Assembly (NCBI GenBank): GCA_012518885.1
Contig: JAAYRG010000170.1
Location: forward strand, 1-42,752
Length of the DNA stretch: 42,752 nucleotides
DNA from: Clostridiales bacterium
GTDB lineage: Bacteria > Bacillota > Clostridia > Lachnospirales > Lachnospiraceae
Reading direction: 5' to 3'
Under the pieces are notes generated by a model that saw only the letters and a program-made list of their open reading frames with translations, ran no database searches and was not told where the DNA came from. Shown here piece by piece: positions 35,744 to 42,752 of this stretch. The stretch's first letter is position 1, and the number at the start of each line of letters is the position of its first letter. A program made the translations under genes and the position numbers.

Positions 35744-37298
35744 ACTTAACTCCCCAAATACTTTCATTAGAACCTACAGCTGAAAATGTCATTACAGGTG
35801 TACCAGCTTCATCTTCCATCTTGCAAAATACTCCACTGTATTCTTTTTCATTATAGGATATTTTCATAAAATAAGAATCATCCTTCATTTCCCATGTTCC
35901 TTCAACCCCATCACCATAAACCTTACCTCGTTTTGTAAGAACAAGTTTAAAGGGTTGTGCAATTTCTGAATCTATTCCCTTACCTTGATTTATAACATAG
36001 TATTCACCAATAACTTGACTCTTTTCATATCCATTATTACTAACTGTTTCCCCCCTAGTAGAGTATGGTAGCATGGTAGGCCAACCTTCCTCATTAATAA
36101 GTATTTGATGAACCCTAGGTTGGTGGTTCTCGCTTCCATTATTAAACCTTGTGTGGAAAACAACATAGGTCTTACCATCATTTTCATTAATGAAGGTTGA
36201 GTTATGTCCAGTTGCCATATAAGCCATCGAAAGACTCGGAAGATAATAGTTGCCTGATAGTTTTAATCCGTAATAGGCATGATTAGTTTCTGCTGTTGGA
36301 TACTTACCAGTCATATCTACATAATCACCATCTACAGTTTCAGACCTAAACACACGAATTTGATAACCTCCTTCACGAGCTAGGCCGCCATAAGATACAT
36401 ATAGGTAGTAATATCCACTAGCCTCATCATATAGAATGTATGGTCCTTCTATAGACTTATGGTCTCCACCTAGAAGCCTCTTACCAAAGTAGGGGTCGAC
36501 ATTATTATCTGGGTCCGCCTCTGGGTGAATTACTTGTCCAGTTGCTTCATCTATTTCAATTAAGAAAATTCCACCTGACCATGACCCATATACCATCCAC
36601 ATACGGCCATCTTCATCATAGAAAACTGTTGGGTCAATAGCGTTTGGAAATTCCCTAAAATTATACTCACTGCCCCTTATGTAGGTTTCTATTGCATAAT
36701 CTTCATCAACATAGTCAAGTACGTCAGTATGGTGGATATTCTTACTAGTAAAACCTGAATAAATAAGGGGGCCTTGGTATACATAAGGACCTTCAATATT
36801 CTTAGAGGTTGCATATGCGATATTAGAAGCATTCCATGTTGATGAGATACTTACATACATATAATACATATCATTAGCCTTGTTATAAACAACATCTGGA
36901 GCCCATACATGGTAGCCACCATCATCAGTTGGAATAATACTATCTCCAGCCCCAGCATAATCAAAAATCCCCAAACCATCTTTAAATATATTATCATATA
37001 CAGGGTTTTGAGCCCTATACCCATTACCAACCCATTCCCAGTTTCTAAGATCATTAGTCTTAGCAGTTGCCATATGGGAACCAAATATATAATATGTACC
37101 ATTATGCTGGATAACAGATGGGTCATGTACACTAACCCCTGCTGGATTATTAGCAGTTGCTATTCCATCATAACTTACACTAAAGTCACTCTCTACCTTG
37201 TCTGGTAATAACACCCCAAGCTTTACCAAAACCATAACAACTACAGTTACAAAAACCACTACAAGTACAACTAATATAATTTTCGTCTTTCTCCTCAT
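35736..37298 (-). CDS. Membrane-anchored GH43 endo-arabinanase
   Basis: A 520-residue five-bladed propeller enzyme anchored by an N-terminal hydrophobic segment (IILVVLVVVFVTVVVMVLV) without a clear cleavage site or lipobox. Catalytic residues are D59 in VHDPSVIQHN, D222 in NAIDPTVFYDEDG and E284 in KSIEGPYILYD. The later RFNNGSENHQPRVHQ segment and a C-terminal beta-barrel (about 420-520, ending NESIWGVKYE) fit the extracellular endo-1,5-alpha-L-arabinanase group with a C-terminal domain. It cleaves arabinan backbones at the cell surface. The ATG has GAGAAGGAG upstream. It shares a unit with the overlapping two-TM gene and perhaps GH36. Confidence 0.92.
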   Translation of the reverse strand: MRRKTKIILVVLVVVFVTVVVMVLVKLGVLLPDKVESDFSVSYDGIATANNPAGVSVHDPSVIQHNGTYYIFGSHMATAKTNDLRNWEWVGNGYRAQNPVYDNIFKDGLGIFDYAGAGDSIIPTDDGGYHVWAPDVVYNKANDMYYMYVSISSTWNASNIAYATSKNIEGPYVYQGPLIYSGFTSKNIHHTDVLDYVDEDYAIETYIRGSEYNFREFPNAIDPTVFYDEDGRMWMVYGSWSGGIFLIEIDEATGQVIHPEADPDNNVDPYFGKRLLGGDHKSIEGPYILYDEASGYYYLYVSYGGLAREGGYQIRVFRSETVDGDYVDMTGKYPTAETNHAYYGLKLSGNYYLPSLSMAYMATGHNSTFINENDGKTYVVFHTRFNNGSENHQPRVHQILINEEGWPTMLPYSTRGETVSNNGYEKSQVIGEYYVINQGKGIDSEIAQPFKLVLTKRGKVYGDGVEGTWEMKDDSYFMKISYNEKEYSGVFCKMEDEAGTPVMTFSAVGSNESIWGVKYE

Positions 37299-37326
37299 GA
37301 ATTTTGCTCCTTCTCATTATTGTACA

Positions 37327-37425
37327 ATTATTTTAAATTATTTTAGATTTTATTGTACTTTTTATACTATAGCAAAAAACCACAAGATAATCAATAGGTT
37401 CTTTACCCTTTCATGAATTATTTTA
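37327..37425 (-). repeat. TAAAATAAT repeats around the GH43 promoter
   Basis: ATTATTTTA (plus strand) is found at 37327 and 37337, exactly 10 bp apart and downstream of the promoter, and at 37417, upstream of the -35 box. The 20-mer AATTATTTTAAATTATTTTA and the 13-mer ATGAATTATTTTA are exact matches to the array at 18838-18868. Confidence 0.5.
37366..37394 (-). promoter_or_regulatory. Promoter of the anchored GH43 unit
   Basis: On the minus strand TTGATT and TATAGT are spaced by 17 nt. The leader is roughly 60 nt and contains two phased TAAAATAAT repeats. Confidence 0.6.
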
Positions 37426-37445
37426 GACTTTTATATATTTGGTTG

Positions 37446-37553
37446 ATAAGACAAGAAGACACTGGGGACGGAGTATTTCTTATTTTATTCGTAGCGTTTC
37501 ACGCCGAATAAAATAAGACAAAATACTCCGTCCCCAGTGTCTTCTTATCTTCT
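37446..37553. repeat. Long near-perfect hairpin, REP/MITE-like copy 3
   Basis: The left arm contains GACACTGGGGACGGAGTATT and CTTATTTTATTCG. The right arm is the reverse complement except for a 3-nt TGT insertion, giving a stem of about 39 bp. The head GCGT-TTC-ACGC forms its own small hairpin. It sits 8-15 nt after the uxaC stop and before the GH43 promoter region. It encodes nothing and has no terminator T-run. I recall palindromes with a GGGGACGG core as repeats near REP-associated tyrosine transposases in clostridia; no transposase is present here. Confidence 0.75.
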
Positions 37554-37560
37554 TCTTTAA

Positions 37561-38961
37561 TTAGAAGTTAAAGTATTCTTTAGCATTGTTGTAAGAAATA
37601 CCTTCAATGATTCTCTTTAATTCATCAGCATCGTTTGGATATTCACCATTTTCAACCCAAGTTCCTACTAATTCACAAAGTATTCTTCTAAAATACTCAT
37701 GACGTGCATATGATAGGAAGCTTCTTGAGTCTGTTAACATACCCACAAAGTTTGCTAATAAACCATAGTTTGATAAGGATGTCATTTGGTCAGCCATACC
37801 TTTTTTATGGTCATTTACCCACCAAGCTGAACCGTGTTGTAATTTACCTGCAACTGGTGCTTCTTGGAAGCAAGCGATTACAGTTTGGATTGTAGCATCA
37901 TCTAGTGGATTTAGTGAATATACAATAGTTTTTGGTAGTTCATCTTTAGAGCTTAGAGCGTTTAGGAATTGGCTCATCTCTAGGGATGAACAGTAGTTGT
38001 ATATTGCATCGAATCCTGTGTCTGGACCAAGTCTATCAAACATCTTGTGGTTGTTGTCTCTTTGTGCACCGTAGTGTAATTGCATAGCCCAGTCATACTT
38101 AGTGTATTCTTTAGCTACAAACATCATGAATGCAGTTTTGAACTTTAATTCATCTTCTCTAGATGGCATTTGACCACTTAGACGGTCTGCAAATATTTTC
38201 TCAATTTCTTCGCTAGATGCAGGTCTGTACATAATAAATTCAAGAGCATGGTCACTTATACGGCATCCATGATCGTTAAAGAATTTAATACGGTTAGCTA
38301 AAGCTTCTGTTAAAGCTTCAAATGATTCAATTTTTACACCACTAGCAGCTTCTAGCTTAGATAAGTAGTCTAGGTAGTCTACCTTTTCTAAATTCATAGC
38401 CTTGTCTGGACGGAATGTAGGGTATACATTTACGTCAAAAGTTTCATCTTCAGCTATCTTCTTATGCCATTCTAATGTATCTACTGGATCATCAGTTGTA
38501 CAAATATCTGTAACATTGGATTGTTTAATAATGTTACGTACAGTCATGGATGAGTCTTGTAGCTTTTTATTAGCTAGTTCCCATACTTCTTCTGCTGTAT
38601 CCTTATTTAATGGTTTGTCATATCCAAAATAACGTTGTAATTCTAAATGGCTAAAGTGGTATACAGGGTTACCAATTGCTTTTGGTAAAGTTTCAGCATA
38701 TTTAAAGAACTTTTCTTTGTCTGAAGCATCTCCTGTAATATATTTTTCATCAACTCCGTTAGCTCTCATTAGACGCCATTTGTAATGGTCTCCGCCAAGC
38801 CAAATTTGTGTAATGTTATCAAATGTCTTATTCTCCGCAATTTCTTTTGGATCTATATGACAGTGATAATCAATTATTGGCATTTTGCTAGCATAGTTAT
38901 GATATAAATTTTTTGCTGTTTCTGTTGAAAGTAAAAAATCTTTATCCATGAATTTCTTCAT
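37561..38961 (-). CDS. uxaC: Uronate isomerase
   Basis: Isomerises D-glucuronate to D-fructuronate or D-galacturonate to D-tagaturonate in the cytoplasm, an entry step of pectin-acid catabolism. Its 466 residues match the family. Motifs are PIIDYHCHIDPKEIAENK with metal-site H33 and H35, IWLGGDHYKWRLMRANG, ICTTDDPVDTLEWH and the C-terminal GMLTDSRSFLSYARHEYFRRILC, all diagnostic of UxaC. The ATG has GGAGGG 9-10 nt upstream. No other uronate genes (uxaA, uxaB, kdgK) are in the window, so the rest of the pathway must be elsewhere. It has its own promoter candidate. Confidence 0.97.
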   Translation of the reverse strand: MKKFMDKDFLLSTETAKNLYHNYASKMPIIDYHCHIDPKEIAENKTFDNITQIWLGGDHYKWRLMRANGVDEKYITGDASDKEKFFKYAETLPKAIGNPVYHFSHLELQRYFGYDKPLNKDTAEEVWELANKKLQDSSMTVRNIIKQSNVTDICTTDDPVDTLEWHKKIAEDETFDVNVYPTFRPDKAMNLEKVDYLDYLSKLEAASGVKIESFEALTEALANRIKFFNDHGCRISDHALEFIMYRPASSEEIEKIFADRLSGQMPSREDELKFKTAFMMFVAKEYTKYDWAMQLHYGAQRDNNHKMFDRLGPDTGFDAIYNYCSSLEMSQFLNALSSKDELPKTIVYSLNPLDDATIQTVIACFQEAPVAGKLQHGSAWWVNDHKKGMADQMTSLSNYGLLANFVGMLTDSRSFLSYARHEYFRRILCELVGTWVENGEYPNDADELKRIIEGISYNNAKEYFNF

Positions 38962-38984
38962 ATCTGTGGCCCTCCAATATTATT

Positions 38985-39014
38985 CTTATAACTAGTATTA
39001 TACACTTTTGTCAA
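38985..39014 (-). promoter_or_regulatory. Promoter of uxaC
   Basis: On the minus strand a perfect TTGACA is followed after 18 nt by TATAAG. Upstream of the -35 lies TAAAATAATAATAAAATA (about 39059-39076), which resembles the TAAAATAAT repeats at other promoters, though low complexity makes this weak. Confidence 0.55.
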
Positions 39015-39142
39015 CTATATTTTAATCCATTATTGAGTTTAAGTCTATTATTCTTTGATATTTTATTATTATTTTATACTTTGGCCACAAAATATGCTAA
39101 TTTATTGGCTTTTTTGGATACTTATACCATCTTTTTGCTAGT

Positions 39143-40156
39143 TTATTTTGTTATAGTACCATCTAAGTCCCATAAGTCTCTCCAGTCCTTTGCACCTTCC
39201 CATAGGAAAACATGGCCCTTTATAAGTCTACAGTTTTTATCTGCCTTTCTTATCATTTCCATTTCTTCATCAGTAAGTGGGTCCTCAGTTATACAACGTA
39301 AATTGCTCATGTAATTCTTTTCTTTTACTGAGAAAGGAATTGGGATTTGTCCCCTTTGAACAGCCCATTTTAGGCATATTAGAGCTGGGTGTACATTATG
39401 GGCTTTTGCTATCTCAACTATTTCTGGCATTTCAATGTCTACTACATCATCACTAGTCCTATCACGCTCTGGCCTTGATGGAGACCCAATTGGAGAGTAT
39501 CCGATTGGCATAATGTTTCTTTCCATACAATAATCAAACAACTCTGGTTGTTGGAAGGATGGATGAAGTTCCATTTCAATTGCTGCAGGTTGTATTCTAC
39601 ATAATGGTAAAACAGCTTCTAATTTAGGAATTGTCATGTTTGACATACCTATATGTTTTGCTAGCCCCATATCAACAATTCTTTCACAAGCTCTCCAAGT
39701 TTCCATAAACTCATCCACATTAAATGGCCTAGAGTTAGGGTCTCTTGCATCCTTATCTACACCTGGTGCATGATAGTTTCTAAATGGCCAATGAACAAAA
39801 AATATATCTATGTAGTCTAGTTGTAAGTCTCTTAAACTCTTTGCTAGGGATAACAAGACATCTCTTTTTGCGTGCATGTCATTCCATACTTTTGTTGTAA
39901 TTGTAAGCTCTTCTCTTTTTACAATTCCCTTGTCAAAGGCATCTTTAAATACTAGTCCGATTTGTTCTTCGTTTTGATAGACAGATGCACAGTCAAATAG
40001 GCGGTATCCACCTCTTATTGCACCTGCTACTGCACTTGAAATCTCATCAGAAGTGTATTTATCGGAACCAAAGGTCCCCATTCCGATTGCTGGTATTTTT
40101 GTCCCATCATATAGGGTTCTTTGTGGTACTAAGCTAGGATCTACTGGATTTATCAT
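39143..40156 (-). CDS. Aldo/keto reductase
   Basis: A 337-residue NAD(P)H-dependent oxidoreductase with the AKR barrel. The catalytic tetrad is complete: D55 and Y60 in LFDCASVYQNEEQIG, K89 in TITTKVW, H122 in FFVHWPF. Further signatures are GLAKHIGMSN and the cofactor-binding IPFSVKEKNYMSNL near the C-terminus. It would reduce an aldose or ketose to a polyol, or work in reverse. The ATG has AAAGGAGG upstream. It lies 37 nt after the PfkB-type kinase gene in a polyol/ketose cassette, which supports a sugar or polyol substrate. The exact one is unknown. Confidence 0.92.
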   Translation of the reverse strand: MINPVDPSLVPQRTLYDGTKIPAIGMGTFGSDKYTSDEISSAVAGAIRGGYRLFDCASVYQNEEQIGLVFKDAFDKGIVKREELTITTKVWNDMHAKRDVLLSLAKSLRDLQLDYIDIFFVHWPFRNYHAPGVDKDARDPNSRPFNVDEFMETWRACERIVDMGLAKHIGMSNMTIPKLEAVLPLCRIQPAAIEMELHPSFQQPELFDYCMERNIMPIGYSPIGSPSRPERDRTSDDVVDIEMPEIVEIAKAHNVHPALICLKWAVQRGQIPIPFSVKEKNYMSNLRCITEDPLTDEEMEMIRKADKNCRLIKGHVFLWEGAKDWRDLWDLDGTITK

Positions 40157-40193
40157 GTTATTCCTCCTTTAAAATGTGATTATTACAATTATT

Positions 40194-41123
40194 CTATAGT
40201 TTTAATATTTCTACCTTATCATAAAGCTCTTCCATATCTTCTTTTTTGAAATATCCTGTTTCAGCTCGCATTGCACTAGCTGCTGATATAGCAGTAGCTA
40301 GCCTAATTGTATCAACTAGTTTAAGCCCCTTCTTAAGGCCTATAGCAAATCCTGCTGTCATTGTATCTCCACAACCTACAGTATTTACAGCCTCAATCTT
40401 TGGAGGTATAGCCCTATATATTCCTTCATCTGCTATAATCACAGAACCATCTTTTCCTAATGAAATAACAACAAACTCTATACCATTTGCCTGAATCTTT
40501 TTACCAATATCTATTAGGTCGTCTTGACCATTTATTCTTCTCCCTGCTAGCATTTGTATTTCATCGATATTTGGCTTTATAAGGGTTGGCTTAGCCTTAA
40601 TGCCATCTATTAGCCTTTGACCGCTTGTATCTAATATTACTTTCTTGCCATGTTTTTTTGCTATAGCTATAAGTTCACTATATATGTCATCACTTGTTCC
40701 AGCAGGAGCACTTCCAGAGATGGTAACAATATCATGGTCCCTTACTAGGGCTTCAAACTTCTCTAATAAGTCTAGTTCATGGTCTCTTGTTACTGTAACT
40801 CCTGGTTCTAGGAATTCTGTTTGGGTCTTATGCTTAGTATCAAATATATTGATACAGGAGCGGCTTTCTCCTGGGACCTTAATGAACTCACAATTTATAT
40901 CTCTTTTTCTTAATTCATTCTCTACATAGCCTCCTGCATATCCTGCAATAAACCCTGTTGCTGTAACACTTGCGCCTGCAAGTTTAGCAGCCTTAGATAC
41001 ATTAATACCCTTTCCCCCTGGTTGATAATCACATTCTAGTACTCGGTTTACTTCATTTACCTTAAAGTCATCTACTACATACCTTTTGTCAATTGCTACA
41101 TTTAGTGTAACTGTTAAAACCAT
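40194..41123 (-). CDS. PfkB-family 1-phosphofructokinase/tagatose-6-phosphate kinase
   Basis: A ribokinase-fold kinase of about 309 residues. It begins MVLTVTLNVAIDKRYVVDDF, the 1-PFK/LacC type start. It has the substrate motif QPGGKGINVSKAAKLAG near 40-50, TISGSAPAGT in the middle, and the ATP-site signature NTVGCGDTMTAGFA with the catalytic Asp. It should phosphorylate a ketose phosphate to the bisphosphate: fructose 1-phosphate or tagatose 6-phosphate. Beside a GatD-like dehydrogenase, tagatose 6-phosphate is the more likely substrate. The track's GTG 41135 overlaps the dehydrogenase stop; ATG 41123 is preceded closely by AGGTGGAG and gives the canonical N-terminus. Confidence 0.9.
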   Translation of the reverse strand: MVLTVTLNVAIDKRYVVDDFKVNEVNRVLECDYQPGGKGINVSKAAKLAGASVTATGFIAGYAGGYVENELRKRDINCEFIKVPGESRSCINIFDTKHKTQTEFLEPGVTVTRDHELDLLEKFEALVRDHDIVTISGSAPAGTSDDIYSELIAIAKKHGKKVILDTSGQRLIDGIKAKPTLIKPNIDEIQMLAGRRINGQDDLIDIGKKIQANGIEFVVISLGKDGSVIIADEGIYRAIPPKIEAVNTVGCGDTMTAGFAIGLKKGLKLVDTIRLATAISAASAMRAETGYFKKEDMEELYDKVEILKL

Positions 41124-41131
41124 TCTCCACC

Positions 41132-42178
41132 TCACTCATTCATTAAAAGAACCTTGCCCTTAACCTGGCTAGGGTCTTTGAAAAGTTCAAATGCCTTATC
41201 TACCTGACTTAAGGGGAATTTCTTAAAGATAAAGCCTGAGTCAAACTTTAACTGGCCTGTCTTAAAGTAATGAGCTGTTAGTTCCCATTCCTTGCCTGGG
41301 AAAGGTGCAGAATAAGACATCCATGAACCCGTAAGCTTAAATTCTTTTCTATTCATGAGCTCCCATAACTTTGGTGAAAATATTAGGTCCTTAGTTGGGG
41401 TACCAATGAAACATACATGGGCCTTATTGCTTGCTAACTCAAAAGCCATGTAGGATGTTGGCACAGAACCTGCTGTTTCAAATACATACTTGTATCCCCT
41501 GCCACCAGTTATATCCTTTGCCTTTTCCATATAATCTTCATCTAGAGTATTTATAACTTCATCTGCACCTAGTCTCTTGGCTAGGTCTAGCCTGTCGTTA
41601 TTTATATCAAATACAACAACCCTTTTAGAACCAAATATCTTAGCCCATTGCATGGTAAACATACCAATTGTTCCCCCACCAAGAACTGCAACATAGTCGC
41701 CACCCTTATAATCATTTAGCAGTAAGCCATGTAGGCCTACTGTTGATGGTTCAAACATAGCACCTTGTTCATAAGGAATGCTAGGGTCAAATTTTACTGC
41801 ATTTTGCTCAGGTACTACTAGATATTCTGCAAAGCTTCCTTGTTGCCTTGAACCTATGAAGCTATAGTTCTTACAAAGGGAAAAGTCCCCCTGCTGGCAA
41901 TCTTCACACTTCATACAAGGAAGAAGGGGCACTCCAGAAACTCGGTCTCCAACTTTTAAGGAAGTAACTCCTTCTCCTACTTCTACAACATCTCCAGCAA
42001 ACTCATGGCCTAGGACAATAGGATAAAAATGGGCTCCATGGTTTAGGACTCTTGGCACATCAGACCCACATATACCAGATGCTACAACCTTGATTTTAAC
42101 TGTTCCTGGCCTTGTTTCGGGGTCCTTATAATCATCATATCTGATATCACAATTTCCATATAAAACAGCTGCCTTCAT
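41132..42178 (-). CDS. Zinc-dependent polyol dehydrogenase, GatD-like galactitol-1-phosphate 5-dehydrogenase
   Basis: A medium-chain dehydrogenase of 348 residues. The catalytic zinc ligands are C37 in SGICGSD and H58/E59 in LGHEF. A structural zinc site is formed by C88, C91, C94 and C102 in PCMKCEDCQQGDFSLC. GGGTIG begins the Rossmann NAD site. It resembles E. coli GatD closely in CGSDxPRxxxxGAHxYPIxLGHEF, FIGSRxxGxFAEY and GSWMxYSxPxPGxEWE, so the likely reaction is oxidation of galactitol 1-phosphate (or a similar polyol phosphate) to tagatose 6-phosphate. The ATG directly follows the kinase stop, with GGAGG upstream. No PTS gene is visible, unlike the enteric gat operon. Confidence 0.9.
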   Translation of the reverse strand: MKAAVLYGNCDIRYDDYKDPETRPGTVKIKVVASGICGSDVPRVLNHGAHFYPIVLGHEFAGDVVEVGEGVTSLKVGDRVSGVPLLPCMKCEDCQQGDFSLCKNYSFIGSRQQGSFAEYLVVPEQNAVKFDPSIPYEQGAMFEPSTVGLHGLLLNDYKGGDYVAVLGGGTIGMFTMQWAKIFGSKRVVVFDINNDRLDLAKRLGADEVINTLDEDYMEKAKDITGGRGYKYVFETAGSVPTSYMAFELASNKAHVCFIGTPTKDLIFSPKLWELMNRKEFKLTGSWMSYSAPFPGKEWELTAHYFKTGQLKFDSGFIFKKFPLSQVDKAFELFKDPSQVKGKVLLMNE

Positions 42179-42752
42179 TTAGTTACCTCCATATTTCTTC
42201 ATAAGACCTTTAAGATTATTATATAGTTCTAAATATATTTCATAGTTTTTCATGTATATATCACAGTTTTCTATATTTGGACTATGATGCCTTTTTATCT
42301 TAACCAATCTATTTGCAGCATCCTCAAAGTCCTTATATAAACCAACCCCTACTCCTGCAAGAATTGCTGCCCCCATGGCAGTAGCCGTATCTGATGAGGG
42401 AACCTTAATCTCCTTACCTGTAACGTCTGCTTTAATCTGAGTCCACACATGTGAATTAGCTGCTCCACCCATGGCCCTTAGTTCATTTGCTTCTACACCA
42501 ACTTCCCTTGCTATGTCTAGGTTATGCTTAAGAGAAAAGGCTACCCCTTCCATGCTTGCCCTAACCATATGGCCCTTGGTCTTACTAAAGTCTAGGCCGT
42601 AGTAAACTCCTTTTGCATTAGGGTCCCATATAGGTGAGCGCTCACCCATCATATAGGGAAGGAATACAAGACCATCACTTCCAGGTGCTACCTCACTGGC
42701 TAGTTCATTAAGAAGGTCAAAGGATGACTTTCGTAAATATTTGGCCTGACTC
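42179..42752 (-). CDS. FGGY-family (xylulokinase-like) carbohydrate kinase, 5' part outside window
   Basis: Only the C-terminal 190 residues are visible; the frame stays open to the right edge, so the track start at 42652 is internal. The segment VAPGSDGLVFLPYMMGERSPIWDP, then ASMEGVAFSLKHNLD, RAMGGAANSHVWTQIKADVTG and ATAMGAAILAGVGVGLY are the XylB-type FGGY adenosine and hinge motifs. It is followed with no gap by the GatD-like dehydrogenase and then a PfkB-type kinase. It could phosphorylate D-xylulose, but its operon suggests a polyol or other ketose. The substrate cannot be read from this fragment. Confidence 0.9.
   Translation of the reverse strand, partial: SQAKYLRKSSFDLLNELASEVAPGSDGLVFLPYMMGERSPIWDPNAKGVYYGLDFSKTKGHMVRASMEGVAFSLKHNLDIAREVGVEANELRAMGGAANSHVWTQIKADVTGKEIKVPSSDTATAMGAAILAGVGVGLYKDFEDAANRLVKIKRHHSPNIENCDIYMKNYEIYLELYNNLKGLMKKYGGN

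Noticed and set aside
1-42752. CcpA (cre) sites before the sugar operons
   Set aside because: I scanned the promoter gaps for TGNAANCGNTNNCA-like sequences and found no convincing match, though a computed scan would be more reliable.
1-42752. CRISPR arrays, tRNA or rRNA genes, integrases, transposases or att sites
   Set aside because: No spaced direct repeats of CRISPR type, no cloverleaf-like or rRNA sequence, and no recombinase ORF was seen; the REP-like hairpins are the only hint of mobility.

Overview
The window reads as one carbohydrate-utilisation locus from a low-GC, Gram-positive, plant-fibre-degrading clostridium. A Lachnospiraceae member close to Lachnoclostridium/Cellulosilyticum is my best guess. 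The basis is AT-rich intergenic DNA, strong AGGAGG-type ribosome binding sites, frequent GTG and TTG starts, LxxC lipoproteins, and a DUF6171/DUF5696/Yip1-type gene set I associate with that family. Its theme is L-arabinose-rich pectin side chains (arabinan, arabinogalactan). No rRNA, tRNA, CRISPR array, transposase or phage gene is visible.

Left part (1-12.6 kb). The 5' part of a beta-helix protein gene runs off the left edge. A minus-strand ara operon follows in the order araA, araD, araB-like kinase and two MFS transporters. It is divergent from an AraC-type regulator with an N-terminal cupin. Next comes a GH127 beta-L-arabinofuranosidase, divergent from an ArsR-type winged-helix regulator fused to a beta-sandwich. 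An 18-bp perfect palindrome sits between the promoter and start codon of that regulator.

Middle part (12.6-30.2 kb). Everything is on the minus strand. From upstream to downstream: a 997-aa solute-binding protein with two N-terminal carbohydrate-binding-like domains, two permeases, an NHL-TPR-Yip1 membrane protein, a DUF5696 protein, two more permeases, a second solute-binding lipoprotein, a LamG-type lipoprotein, then an intracellular GH43, an intracellular GH51 and a small Cys-rich DUF6171 protein. No ABC ATPase is encoded, so a shared MsmK-type ATPase elsewhere is presumed.

Right part (30.5-42.7 kb). A surface GH51 lipoprotein lies on the plus strand. On the minus strand are a GH36 alpha-galactosidase, a tiny two-TM protein, a membrane-anchored GH43 endo-arabinanase, uronate isomerase UxaC, an aldo/keto reductase, a PfkB-family sugar-phosphate kinase, a GatD-like galactitol-1-phosphate dehydrogenase and the 3' part of a FGGY (xylulokinase-like) kinase cut by the right edge.

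Inferred flow: anchored GH43 and lipoprotein GH51 cut arabinan at the surface. The lipoproteins and ABC permeases bind and import oligosaccharides. GH43, GH51 and GH127 release arabinose inside the cell, and AraA, AraB and AraD feed it to the pentose phosphate pathway. GH36, UxaC and the polyol/ketose cassette handle galactose, uronate and polyol by-products.

The most interesting non-coding signals are (i) 10-bp-phased TAAAATAAT repeats at the promoters of three operons, (ii) three long intergenic hairpins, two sharing a GGGGACG core and all resembling REP/MITE elements, and (iii) the ArsR-type operator candidate.
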